64,000 bases of DNA from Chitinophagaceae bacterium (GTDB lineage: Bacteria > Bacteroidota > Bacteroidia > Chitinophagales > Chitinophagaceae). Shown here piece after piece: positions 41,417-51,207 of this stretch; within the stretch, counting starts at the first letter, position 1; each line of letters starts with the position of its first letter. The DNA lies in NCBI GenBank assembly GCA_017856545.1, contig JAFMEV010000001.1:1-64000 (forward strand), given 5' to 3'. Position numbers and translations under genes: made by a program. The notes under the pieces were generated by a model. It did no database searches. It was given only the letters and a program-made list of their open reading frames with translations, and had not been told where the DNA came from.

Positions 41417-41902
41417 ATGAGGTTGGTTAAATTACTTTTAATTAGTTTTCTTGTTTTAGCAAGTATTATTACTGCAATATCATTATTGTTTCCATCCAAA
41501 GTAGTAGTGTCTAGAGCGATTGAAATAAGCGCACCCAAAGAGCAAATCGCCTACTATGTAAGTGATTTGAATCATTGGAATGCATGGATGACGGAGTGGA
41601 AAGAAAATAAGGTCACCATTAAAGGGAATACTGCATACATCAGTACGCAAACCATTGAAATAGTTCAACAAACAGATAGTTCTGCAAGTTTTAAATGGAT
41701 TGCAACTGGCCAAGCGCCTTATGATGTATTAATAGAGTGGCTGCCGCTTTCTAAAGACCTTTATGTGATTCACTGGTCATTTACCCAAGAGGTTCGATGG
41801 TATCCTTGGGAGAAATTCCAAACCTTATTGAATGAAAAATTATTGGGGTATAAAATGGAAACCGAATTAGTTCATTTAAAAGAGGCTATTCTAAATAAGT
41901 AA
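41417..41902 (+). CDS. SRPBCC (START-like) family protein with N-terminal TM
   Basis: VVSRAIEISAPKEQIAYYVSDLNHWNAWMTEWK. Confidence 0.78.
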   Translation: MRLVKLLLISFLVLASIITAISLLFPSKVVVSRAIEISAPKEQIAYYVSDLNHWNAWMTEWKENKVTIKGNTAYISTQTIEIVQQTDSSASFKWIATGQAPYDVLIEWLPLSKDLYVIHWSFTQEVRWYPWEKFQTLLNEKLLGYKMETELVHLKEAILNK

Positions 41903-42806
41903 TATTTCTTTTGATTCCTTTTAATTTAGATCTTAATAAAGGAGAATGCTTAAACCTAGCTTTAAAGGTAGTTTCTTCCATTTCCAACCAATCTTCTTTG
42001 CGCATTTGTAATAAACCATCTAAAGGTTTAAATGCTGGTTCCTTGTGTGGATGGCTAAATCTATTCCAAGGGCAAACATCTTGACAGATATCACAACCAA
42101 ATGCCCATTCTTTATAATTCCTATTTGTATGGATGGTTTCTTTCTTTAATTCGATGGTTAGATAACTAATACAATGATTGGCTTCAATGGTTTTATTGGG
42201 CAGAATTGCTTGTGTCGGACAAGCATCAATACATTTGGTACAAGTGCCACAAAAATCTTTACTTATTGGTTGATCATACATTAATTCAATGTCTACAATC
42301 AATGTGGCAATAAAAAAGAAAGACCCAGTTTGTGGCTTGATTAAATTTCCATTCTTACCAATCCAGCCTGCACCAGCCAATTGTGCCCAGGATCTTTCAA
42401 GCACTGGAGCAGAATCTACAAATCCTCTTCCTTCAATGGGGCCAATTTGTTTTCTTAATTGATCTAAGAATTCATGTAATTGATTTCTGATGACTTCGTG
42501 ATAATCATTTCCCCATGCATACTTTGCAATTTGAGGGATACCTTTTTCTTGTTCTTCTGAAGGGTAATAATTTTTAATAAAACAAATAACTGATTTTGCT
42601 CCAGGTACTAATTTTCTTGGATCAATTCTTAGATCAAAATTTTTAGCCATATACTCCATCTCTCCATGGTAACCTTTATGCAACCATTGCTCTAATCTAA
42701 TGGCATCTTCAGTTAGTTCTTTTGCTTGAGCTATACCACAATAATCAAAGCCCATAGCCACAGCTAATTGCTTAATCAATTGGGTATTTGAATGCATATT
42801 CACCAT
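41886..42806 (-). CDS. queG: Epoxyqueuosine reductase
   Basis: GFDYCGIAQA, CGTCTKCIDACPTQAI, WAFGCDICQDVCPWN. Confidence 0.95.
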   Translation of the reverse strand: MVNMHSNTQLIKQLAVAMGFDYCGIAQAKELTEDAIRLEQWLHKGYHGEMEYMAKNFDLRIDPRKLVPGAKSVICFIKNYYPSEEQEKGIPQIAKYAWGNDYHEVIRNQLHEFLDQLRKQIGPIEGRGFVDSAPVLERSWAQLAGAGWIGKNGNLIKPQTGSFFFIATLIVDIELMYDQPISKDFCGTCTKCIDACPTQAILPNKTIEANHCISYLTIELKKETIHTNRNYKEWAFGCDICQDVCPWNRFSHPHKEPAFKPLDGLLQMRKEDWLEMEETTFKARFKHSPLLRSKLKGIKRNITYLE

Positions 42807-42933
42807 GTAAAAATAGCAGAAAAACCTTGATAGGACTGACTTTTGTTCCGAATTGTATCAATTTATATGACATTATAACTTAAAACACAGATTGGCTTCT
42901 GTTTTGAGCATAGCTTACTATAAATCCTATACT

Positions 42934-45537
42934 ATGAATTTAAATCAATATACAATCAAGGCTCAAGAAGCCATTCAACAAGCGCAACAATTAGCATTCA
43001 ATAATGGTAATGCAGCAATTGAAACCGCTCATTTGTTGAAAGCGATTTTATTGGACAAAGAAAGTCCAATTGAATTTTTATTGAAGAAGAATAATGTTAA
43101 CCCAGCTCTGGTGCTTCAAAAAGTGGAAGAGCAAATAATTGGTTTAGCAAAAATTACAACTGGTGAACCTGCAACTAATTTAAGCCGTGATTTAAATAGT
43201 GTTTTGTTAAAATCAAACGCTGCTTTAAAAACTTTTGGAGATGAGTTTGTAACTGTTGAACATATCATGATTGCATTTATGCAAGTGAATGATGGTGTTG
43301 CAAAAATTCTAAAAGATGCAGGATTAACAGAGAAGGGATTAATTGCAGCCATTAATGAATTAAGAAAAGGAGAAAAAGTCCAATCTGCAACACAAGAAAC
43401 ACAGTTTCAATCCCTGTCTAAATATGCGAAGAACTTAAATGAAATGGCCAATAAAGGTAAACTAGATCCTGTGATTGGTCGTGATGAAGAAATCAGAAGA
43501 ACCTTGCATATTCTTTCTAGAAGAAGTAAGAACAATCCGATTTTAGTGGGTGAGCCAGGTGTGGGTAAAACAGCCATTGCAGAGGGATTGGCTATGAGAA
43601 TTGTAAATGGAGATGTACCAGACAATTTAAAAACTAAAGTAATTTATGCTTTAGATATGGGTTTATTGATTGCTGGTGCAAAGTATAAAGGAGAGTTTGA
43701 AGAAAGATTAAAAGGAGTGGTGAAAGAAGTGTCTACCAGTGATGGAGAAGTCATCTTATTTATAGATGAAATCCATACGCTGGTGGGTGCTGGTGGAGGA
43801 GAAGGCGCGATGGATGCAGCCAATATTTTAAAACCAGCTTTGGCAAGAGGGGAGTTAAGAGCAGTGGGTGCCACTACACTTGCGGAGTATCAAAAATTCT
43901 TTGAAAAAGACAAAGCATTAGAACGTAGATTCCAAAAAGTAATGATTGATGAACCTAGTAAGGAAGATGCAATTTCTATTTTAAGAGGTTTGAAAGAAAG
44001 ATACGAGACGCATCACCATGTTCGAATTAAAGATGAAGCGATTATTGCTGCAGTAGAATTGTCTAGCAGATATATCACCGATCGTTTCTTGCCTGATAAA
44101 GCAATTGATTTGATTGATGAAAGTGCTGCAAAGTTAAGATTGGAGATGAATTCAATGCCTGAGGAATTAGATACTTTAATCAGACAAATTCGACAATTAG
44201 AAATTGAGCGCGAAGCCATTAAAAGAGAGAATAATCCAGAGCAATTAAAAGCATTAAATATTGAGATTAGCAATTTAATTGTAGAACAAGACACGCTAAA
44301 AGCTAAATGGTCTCAAGAAAAAGAATTGGTGGATAAAGTGCAAAAATGCAAAACCAATATTGAACAATTTAAACAAGAAGCTGAAGTAGCAGAAAGAAAT
44401 GGAGATTATGGTAAAGTAGCAGAGATTAGATATGGTAAGATTAAGGAAGAAGAAACACAATTAGTAGCATTTACACAACAACTAAACGAATTTGGAGCTA
44501 CAGGAAAAAGATTAATGAAGGAAGAAGTAGATGCTGAAGATATTGCAGAAAACATTGCTAAAGCAACTGGTATTCCAGTAAGCAAGATGATGCAATCAGA
44601 AAGAGAGAAATTATTGCATTTAGAAGACGAGTTGCATCAAAGAGTGATTGGACAAGAAGAAGCCATCACAGCAGTGTCTGATGCCATTAGAAGAAGTAGG
44701 GCTGGTTTACAAGATCCTAAAAAACCTATCGGGTCATTTATCTTCTTAGGAACGACTGGTGTAGGTAAGACTGAATTAGCAAAAGCTTTAGCCAACTATT
44801 TATTTGATGATGATAGCATGATGACCAGAATTGATATGAGTGAATATCAAGAAAAACATTCGGTATCAAGATTGGTGGGAGCGCCTCCAGGCTATGTGGG
44901 TTATGATGAAGGTGGTCAGTTAACGGAAGCAGTTAGAAGAAAACCATACAGTGTGGTATTATTAGATGAGATTGAAAAAGCACATCCTGATGTTTGGAAT
45001 ATCTTGTTACAGGTTTTAGATGATGGACATTTAACGGATAACAAAGGTAGGACGGTCAACTTTAAGAATACCATTATTATAATGACTAGTAATATTGGTA
45101 GTCATTTGATTCAAGATGCATTTGAAGGTGTAACAGATAAAAACCTAGAAGAGAAAACAGAGCAATCTAAGACTGAAGTAATGGCTTTATTAAAACAAAC
45201 CATTCGTCCTGAATTTTTAAATAGAGTCGATGAGATTATTATGTTCTCACCATTATTGCAAAAACAAATGGCAGCAATTGTGAAAATTCAATTGAATAAT
45301 TTAAAACATTTGGTAGCTGAAAGCGGAATGCAAATTGAGTTTAGTGATTATTTGATTGAATACTTATCTGAACAAGGGTTTGATATGCAATTAGGAGCTA
45401 GACCTCTAAAAAGATTGATTCAGAAATTAGTGGTGAATGAATTAAGTAAGAAAATTTTGAGTGGAGAAATTGATCAGTCTAAGAAAGTACTAATTGATAT
45501 TTTTGATGGCATCATAGTTTTTAGAAACGAAGCCTAA
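42934..45537 (+). CDS. clpB: ATP-dependent chaperone ClpB
   Basis: Two AAA+ domains ([30 protein letters not shown]) and middle coiled coil; start trimmed. Confidence 0.97.
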   Translation: MNLNQYTIKAQEAIQQAQQLAFNNGNAAIETAHLLKAILLDKESPIEFLLKKNNVNPALVLQKVEEQIIGLAKITTGEPATNLSRDLNSVLLKSNAALKTFGDEFVTVEHIMIAFMQVNDGVAKILKDAGLTEKGLIAAINELRKGEKVQSATQETQFQSLSKYAKNLNEMANKGKLDPVIGRDEEIRRTLHILSRRSKNNPILVGEPGVGKTAIAEGLAMRIVNGDVPDNLKTKVIYALDMGLLIAGAKYKGEFEERLKGVVKEVSTSDGEVILFIDEIHTLVGAGGGEGAMDAANILKPALARGELRAVGATTLAEYQKFFEKDKALERRFQKVMIDEPSKEDAISILRGLKERYETHHHVRIKDEAIIAAVELSSRYITDRFLPDKAIDLIDESAAKLRLEMNSMPEELDTLIRQIRQLEIEREAIKRENNPEQLKALNIEISNLIVEQDTLKAKWSQEKELVDKVQKCKTNIEQFKQEAEVAERNGDYGKVAEIRYGKIKEEETQLVAFTQQLNEFGATGKRLMKEEVDAEDIAENIAKATGIPVSKMMQSEREKLLHLEDELHQRVIGQEEAITAVSDAIRRSRAGLQDPKKPIGSFIFLGTTGVGKTELAKALANYLFDDDSMMTRIDMSEYQEKHSVSRLVGAPPGYVGYDEGGQLTEAVRRKPYSVVLLDEIEKAHPDVWNILLQVLDDGHLTDNKGRTVNFKNTIIIMTSNIGSHLIQDAFEGVTDKNLEEKTEQSKTEVMALLKQTIRPEFLNRVDEIIMFSPLLQKQMAAIVKIQLNNLKHLVAESGMQIEFSDYLIEYLSEQGFDMQLGARPLKRLIQKLVVNELSKKILSGEIDQSKKVLIDIFDGIIVFRNEA

Positions 45538-45552
45538 TCATTGTGTTATTTT

Positions 45553-45586
45553 AAGCCCCAGACCATTGGTTCTGGGGCTTTTTTAT
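45553..45586 (+). terminator. Intrinsic terminator after clpB
   Basis: AAGCCCCAGA CCATTGGT TCTGGGGCTTTTTTATTT. Confidence 0.88.
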
Positions 45587-45595
45587 TTATATTTG
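45566..45595 (+). promoter_or_regulatory. Promoter for MFS gene: -33 TTG(G), 19 nt, -7 TATATTTG
   Basis: TTG 45566-45568, TATATTTG 45588-45595, ATG 4 nt later. Confidence 0.65.
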
Positions 45596-45599
45596 TCGA

Positions 45600-46820
45600 A
45601 TGGCAAACAATAATAGACAAGCTGCAGTAGGATTTATCTTTTTTACACTCGTGATTGATATTGTTGGATTGGGCATCATTATTCCAGTGGTCCCTGCTTT
45701 GATAAAAGGCTTAATTCATACAGAGGATATTAGTAAGGTTTCTTTATATGGCGGCTGGTTAACATTTTTATATGCTTCCATGCAGTTTTTATTTTCTCCA
45801 TTGATTGGTTCTTTAAGTGATCGCTATGGGAGAAGACCAGTACTTTTATTTTCTATGTTGGGTTTTGGCTTAGATTATTTATTTCTAGCTTTTGCACCAA
45901 GTATATTTTGGTTGTTTGTGGGTAGAACCATTTCTGGAATTACAGGTGCAAGTATTACTACTGCCTCTGCCTATATTGCCGATATCAGCGATGATACCAA
46001 TAGAGCAAAGAATTTTGGAATGATTGGCGCTGCATTTGGAATTGGCTTTATCATTGGTCCGATGTTGGGTGGAATATTAGGAGAGTATGGCCATAGATTA
46101 CCCTTTATTGTTGCCGCATGTTTGGCCCTTGTAAATGCATTGTATGGATATTTTGTTTTACCAGAGTCATTGGCTCCAGCAAATCGTAGAAATTTTGAAT
46201 GGAAGAGATCAAATCCTTTGAGCTCTTTATTGCATCTAAGATCTTATCCAGCGGTGTCTGGATTAATTGTTTGTTTATTTTTTGTATACCTAGCATCTCA
46301 TGCAGTTCAAAGTAATTGGAGCTATGCTAATATTGAAAAATTTAAATGGAGCCCAAAAATAATTGGATTATCATTAGCTATGGTGGGTGTACTCATAGGT
46401 TTAGTACAAGGAGTTTTAATTCGTTATATTAATCCTAAATTAGGAGATAAGAAAAGTGTGTATTATGGAATTGCCTTGTATGCAATTGGACTTATATTGT
46501 TTGCATTTTCTACCGCTTCTTGGATGATGTTCGCTTTTTTGATTCCTTATTGCTTAGGCGGTATATCTGGTCCAGCTTTACAGTCGCTTATTTCGGTACA
46601 TGTGCCAAAGAATCAACAAGGAGAATTACAAGGATCTCTCACCAGTATTATGAGCGTCACTTCCATTATTGGGCCATTGGTGATGACCAGTTTGTTTGCT
46701 TATTTCACCAAGCCAAGTAATCCAATTTATTTCCCAGGTGCTTCATTCTTATTAGGAGCAGTCTTTATGATAATAAGTGCAGTGTTTGCTTATATGGTTT
46801 TAAACAAAGAAACTGAGTAA
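45600..46820 (+). CDS. MFS transporter, TetA/TCR-like
   Basis: LSDRYGRRPVLLFSMLGFGLDYLFLAFAPSIFWLFVGRTISGITGAS. Confidence 0.9.
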   Translation: MANNNRQAAVGFIFFTLVIDIVGLGIIIPVVPALIKGLIHTEDISKVSLYGGWLTFLYASMQFLFSPLIGSLSDRYGRRPVLLFSMLGFGLDYLFLAFAPSIFWLFVGRTISGITGASITTASAYIADISDDTNRAKNFGMIGAAFGIGFIIGPMLGGILGEYGHRLPFIVAACLALVNALYGYFVLPESLAPANRRNFEWKRSNPLSSLLHLRSYPAVSGLIVCLFFVYLASHAVQSNWSYANIEKFKWSPKIIGLSLAMVGVLIGLVQGVLIRYINPKLGDKKSVYYGIALYAIGLILFAFSTASWMMFAFLIPYCLGGISGPALQSLISVHVPKNQQGELQGSLTSIMSVTSIIGPLVMTSLFAYFTKPSNPIYFPGASFLLGAVFMIISAVFAYMVLNKETE

Positions 46821-46848
46821 ATGAGTTATATTTGTGCCTAATTAAAGC

Positions 46849-47679
46849 ATGAATATGACCAACTTAATGACTCAATTACAAGAAACTGCTCAATTTATTC
46901 AATCAAAGATTGCTGCAAAAGCAGACACGGCTATTATTTTAGGCAGTGGATTGGGTAATTTATCTACTAAAATTGAAACTGAATTTGAAATTCCTTATTC
47001 CTCTATTCCTAATTTTCCAGTAAGTACTGTAGAAGGTCATAAAGGTCGTTTGATTTTGGGTACTTTGAATGGTCAAAAAGTATGGGTATTAGAAGGTCGT
47101 TTTCATTTTTATGAAGGGTATTCTCCAGAACAAGTTTCTTTTCCTGTAAGAGTATTAAAATTATTGGGTGTTCAAAATTTAATTTTATCTAATGCAGCGG
47201 GTGGCGTAAATCCTGATTATCAAGTAGGGGATTTAATGATCATTAAAGATCATATTAGTTTTTTCACTATCAATCCTCTGATTGGGAAAAATGAATCTGC
47301 ATTAGGAACTAGATTTCCTGATATGAGTGAACCGTATGCACAAGAGTTTATTGATAAAGCAAAAGCGATTGCTGCAACTCATCAAATAAAAGTACATGAA
47401 GGTGTTTATGTAGGAGTGACTGGCCCAACTTTTGAAACCAGAGCAGAATATAAATTAATTAAGTTTGTTGGTGGAGACGTTGTAGGCATGAGCACTGTTC
47501 AAGAAAATATTGCAGCAGTGCATTGCGGAATGCGTGTATTCGCAATTAGTGTAGTGACTGATTTAGGAATTCGCGAAGACAATAATGTAATTACGCATCA
47601 AGAAGTTTTAGAGGCAGCTAATGCAGCTGAACCTAAATTAACTTTAATAATCAGTGATTTAGTTAAAGCGATTGCTTAA
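46849..47679 (+). CDS. Purine-nucleoside phosphorylase
   Basis: AIILGSGLGNLSTKIE, VEGHKGRLI, LEGRFHFYEGYS, LSNAAGGVNP, GPTFETRAEYK. Confidence 0.95.
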   Translation: MNMTNLMTQLQETAQFIQSKIAAKADTAIILGSGLGNLSTKIETEFEIPYSSIPNFPVSTVEGHKGRLILGTLNGQKVWVLEGRFHFYEGYSPEQVSFPVRVLKLLGVQNLILSNAAGGVNPDYQVGDLMIIKDHISFFTINPLIGKNESALGTRFPDMSEPYAQEFIDKAKAIAATHQIKVHEGVYVGVTGPTFETRAEYKLIKFVGGDVVGMSTVQENIAAVHCGMRVFAISVVTDLGIREDNNVITHQEVLEAANAAEPKLTLIISDLVKAIA

Positions 47680-47688
47680 AAATAAAAT

Positions 47689-49695
47689 ATGCCATTGAAG
47701 CGTTTTATTATTTTTGTTTGTTTTATTTTAATGAATGTATTTGCATTCGCACAAATGCGTGCTGGTGCACTTAATAGAATGTCTGGATTAGGAGGTAGAA
47801 CGAATAAAACTGCTGGGGCGGGTGACTCTTTACAAAAAAGAGATCAAAATGCTGATTCAATTACTATATTCTACAAGCTATATAATAGCAATGAAATCAA
47901 ACAAAACGATTCTTCCATCAATGATTTTTATAAACGATTCCCCATTCACTATACTTTATACAATTTAGGCAATACTGGTACAGCTGTAAATTCATATATA
48001 TTATCTCCCCTTTGGAAGGCGGGTTTTGATGCAGGTTTTCATCAATATGAAATATATAATTATACGTTAGCAGGGACGCCATTTTATCAAACTACTAGGC
48101 CATTTACAGAATTAACTTACTTATTAGGGGGGAAAGGTGAGCAATTAGTAGAATTGAAGCATACTCAAAATAAGAAGCAACAATTGAACTTTTCTTTTGA
48201 TTATAGATTTAGTAATGCTCCTGGTAATGTTAAGAATCAACAAGCTAATTTTAGTAATATGCGTATTACTGCGCATTTTCAATCCAAAAGAAAAAGATAC
48301 GAAAGCTTTTGGGTGATGTTAAATAATAAAACAGCCTCTTCTGAAAATGGGGGTTTAGTGAATGCTGCAAGATTAGATAGCTTGGCTTTAAACAATCCAT
48401 ATGAATTGGAGACAAGATTAGGAGTAAGTAGTGCTTCATTTAGGAATCCATTTAATACCAATATTGCAACAGGTTCAATTTTCAAAGACAATACTTTTTT
48501 ATGGAAACAAACCTATGATGTTGGCCAAAAAGATTCAGTGGTAAAAGATACGATAACTACTTATTTGTTTTATCCTAGATTAAGATTTCAGAATGAAATT
48601 AAATACCAGCAACTTGAATATTTATTTCAGGATGCAGAACCAACCGTTGAAAACTATACTACTTATTTTAACTATCCAAATGCCATCGATGGTCCTATCA
48701 AATTCAGAGATCGATGGAATATTTTTAGCAATGAGTTTAGTTTAATAAGTTATCCTCAAAAAAATAATAGCAATCAATTTTTACAAGTAGGTGCTGGATT
48801 ATCTAATCAGTCTGGCAGTTTTATACAAAGAAAAGATTGGTCTGCACAGGATAGCTACGGATTTGGTGCATACAAGAATAAAACCAAGAATCAGGTTTGG
48901 GATATAGATATATATGGTCAATTGTTTTTAGTAGGCTTTCATGCAGGTGATTATATTGCAAAAGCTTCTTTAACAAGTTTATTGAATAAAAAAGGGAATT
49001 ATGTTCAGTTGACTTTTAACAACGTTAATCGAACTCCATCAAGGAATGCTATGGGCATCACAGATTTTCCAATTGTAGGATTGTCTGGTATAAAGAAAGA
49101 AAATCATATTCAATTTATTGCCTCAACGGGTAATTTAAAAAAGGCTTGGAAAGGTTCTGTCACCTATCAGCTAATCAATAATTATCAATATTATTCAACA
49201 GGATATAATGCTGCTATTTATCAGGGAACTATTCATTATATCAATGCTCAAATAGCTAATCAATTCAAATTGTCAAAACATTGGAATTGGTATAATGAAG
49301 TGCATTTGCAATTAGTGGATGCAACAAGCCCAATTAGAGTGCCTACAGTATTGACAAGACAAAGAATTGCTTTTGAAGGTGTTTTCTATAAGAACTTAAA
49401 TATGTCCACTGGTTTAGAATTTATTTATCATACAGCGTTTAAAGCTGGGGATTATATGCCTATGACTGGGCAGTTCTATGTTCAAAACGATTTTATGTTA
49501 AGAAATCGACCAATGGTGAATGCATTTTATCACATGATGATTAAAAGGCTTAAAGCATACATAAGGGTTGAGAACCTACATACCTTATTGCCCACTAGTA
49601 ATACACTAGGGAATCATTACAATTTTTCTGCTAGAAACTATCCTGGAACTGGCATTTGGGTAAGAGTGGGCGTTTGGTGGCATTTTATTAATTAA
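47689..49695 (+). CDS. Putative porin (Bacteroidota family)
   Basis: Signal peptide; TLYNLGNTGTAVNSYILSP; beta-barrel-like 668 aa ending in aromatic VGVWWHFIN. Confidence 0.78.
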   Translation: MPLKRFIIFVCFILMNVFAFAQMRAGALNRMSGLGGRTNKTAGAGDSLQKRDQNADSITIFYKLYNSNEIKQNDSSINDFYKRFPIHYTLYNLGNTGTAVNSYILSPLWKAGFDAGFHQYEIYNYTLAGTPFYQTTRPFTELTYLLGGKGEQLVELKHTQNKKQQLNFSFDYRFSNAPGNVKNQQANFSNMRITAHFQSKRKRYESFWVMLNNKTASSENGGLVNAARLDSLALNNPYELETRLGVSSASFRNPFNTNIATGSIFKDNTFLWKQTYDVGQKDSVVKDTITTYLFYPRLRFQNEIKYQQLEYLFQDAEPTVENYTTYFNYPNAIDGPIKFRDRWNIFSNEFSLISYPQKNNSNQFLQVGAGLSNQSGSFIQRKDWSAQDSYGFGAYKNKTKNQVWDIDIYGQLFLVGFHAGDYIAKASLTSLLNKKGNYVQLTFNNVNRTPSRNAMGITDFPIVGLSGIKKENHIQFIASTGNLKKAWKGSVTYQLINNYQYYSTGYNAAIYQGTIHYINAQIANQFKLSKHWNWYNEVHLQLVDATSPIRVPTVLTRQRIAFEGVFYKNLNMSTGLEFIYHTAFKAGDYMPMTGQFYVQNDFMLRNRPMVNAFYHMMIKRLKAYIRVENLHTLLPTSNTLGNHYNFSARNYPGTGIWVRVGVWWHFIN

Positions 49696-49739
49696 GGAAA
49701 AATATGTTTTTTAACAATTTTTATTGATGTAGATGTTCT

Positions 49740-49747
49740 TAACTTTG
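49740..49747 (+). promoter_or_regulatory. -7 element (TAnnTTTG) for HYC_CC_PP gene
   Basis: TAACTTTG ending 5 nt before the ATG at 49753. Confidence 0.65.
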
Positions 49748-49752
49748 CATCA

Positions 49753-50115
49753 ATGAAAAGCTTGTTGACTTTATTATTACTAATTTTTTACACATTATCT
49801 AGTGTAGGGGCTTCTGTGAGCACCCACTATTGTATGGGTAAGGTTAGAAAATGTCAATGTAGTAAGGCTAAAGAAGCATCTAATAAAGTTCATTGTTGCA
49901 AGGATACAGTTAAGTTTGTTAAAGTACAAGATGTACATGCTCCTCAATTTGCACCAGATCAAAAAAAGCAAAGCCATTCGACTTCTGTTGAATTATTAAA
50001 TTATGCTATCACTGAAAATAATTTTTCAGCAAATACAAGCTTTTACAGGAAACGCTATATAATTAGGTCATCTGCTCCACCTATTTATAAGCTTAATTGT
50101 CATTATAGAATTTGA
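49753..50115 (+). CDS. HYC_CC_PP family small secreted protein
   Basis: Signal peptide plus the three diagnostic motifs: THYC, HCC and SAPP. Confidence 0.82.
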   Translation: MKSLLTLLLLIFYTLSSVGASVSTHYCMGKVRKCQCSKAKEASNKVHCCKDTVKFVKVQDVHAPQFAPDQKKQSHSTSVELLNYAITENNFSANTSFYRKRYIIRSSAPPIYKLNCHYRI

Positions 50116-50180
50116 TACAATACAATTTTGTCGAAACATTATTGTATTCCATTATTTTTTTTAATTATCAAATTTATTTT

Positions 50181-50624
50181 ATGAAAAACGTATTATTAAC
50201 TTCTTTATTGATTGTTTTCACTTCTATTATTTCTTTTGGACAAAATAGTTCTAAAATCAAAGTATCTGGTAACTGCGGCATGTGTAAGAATAATATTGAA
50301 AATGCTGCAAAAGCAGCAGGAGCAATGACCGCTGCATGGGATAAAAATACCAAACTATTGACGGTAACTTATAATGCTTCTTCTACATCTACTGACAAAA
50401 TGGAAACTGCCATTGCAAATGCAGGATATGATACAGAACATCATACAGCTTCAAATGAGGCATATAGTAAATTAGAAGAATGTTGTCAATATGATAGAGT
50501 GGCAAAAACAGATTCAAAAGACATGAGTTGTTGTAAAGACAAATCTTGTGCTCAAGACAAAAGCGAATGTTGCAAAAAAGGTGCAACATGTGCTAAAGAT
50601 AAATCTTGTTGCAAAAAGGGATAA
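50181..50624 (+). CDS. Secreted heavy-metal-associated (HMA) protein with Cys/Lys-rich tail
   Basis: Signal peptide; KVSGNCGMCKNNIENA metal-binding loop; tail SCCKDKSCAQDKSECCKKGATCAKDKSCCKKG. Confidence 0.85.
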   Translation: MKNVLLTSLLIVFTSIISFGQNSSKIKVSGNCGMCKNNIENAAKAAGAMTAAWDKNTKLLTVTYNASSTSTDKMETAIANAGYDTEHHTASNEAYSKLEECCQYDRVAKTDSKDMSCCKDKSCAQDKSECCKKGATCAKDKSCCKKG

Positions 50625-50641
50625 TTACCCTTGATATATTT

Positions 50642-50680
50642 AAAACCATTACTTATGCGTCTCATAAGTAATGGTTTTTT
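50642..50680 (+). terminator. Intrinsic terminator after HMA gene
   Basis: Perfect 16-bp stem AAAACCATTACTTATG CGTCT CATAAGTAATGGTTTT then TT. Confidence 0.87.
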
Positions 50681-50755
50681 CTTTTATACTATGTTCAACT
50701 TCAATGATTTAGAGTAATCCTAACATAAAACAATAAAAAATTAGGTATCTTTAAT

Positions 50756-51142
50756 ATGTTGAGAAAGTATGTAACCATATTATTGATGTCTTTGTATTTG
50801 TTAGGTGCTACCGAAGCTTATCAGCTATTAAAAATGCCCTATTTAATTGAGCATTATAAAACCCACAAACAATATAATAATGATTTAAGTTTTTCTACGT
50901 TCATTCATATTCACTATTTCACAAATCAAACATATGATAGTGATTATCAGCAAGACATGCAATTGCCTTTTAAGTCTTCTAATCGTACTATATCATTATT
51001 GAATTTTGTTAGTTTATTTGTCCCAAAGCAAACTATACAACCATTGGTTTTAAATAGAATTTCTAAGAATTATGTTCTATTTAATGACAAGAAACATTTA
51101 TCTAATCCACTCGAAAATATTTTTCAACCTCCCAAGGCATAA
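50756..51142 (+). CDS. Uncharacterised small membrane/secreted protein preceding the metal RND pump
   Basis: Signal/TM N-terminus; IEHYKTHKQ, FIHIHYF, QDMQLPFKS and C-terminal QPPKA; strong ORF in a co-directional run. Confidence 0.65.
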   Translation: MLRKYVTILLMSLYLLGATEAYQLLKMPYLIEHYKTHKQYNNDLSFSTFIHIHYFTNQTYDSDYQQDMQLPFKSSNRTISLLNFVSLFVPKQTIQPLVLNRISKNYVLFNDKKHLSNPLENIFQPPKA

Positions 51143-51207
51143 TTTTTTGTATTTTTCTATTTCTCTAAGGAGAATAGTTCGTTCATTATATTGAAAAAGA
51201 AAGAATT

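Noticed and set aside
41041-41538. 165-aa minus-strand ORF antisense to ABC permease and SRPBCC genes
   Set aside because: Mirror of conserved coding DNA, composition unlike a real protein; shadow ORF.
43116-44294. Several antisense ORFs in clpB (76-93 aa)
   Set aside because: Low-stop antisense of an AT-rich conserved gene; no independent support.
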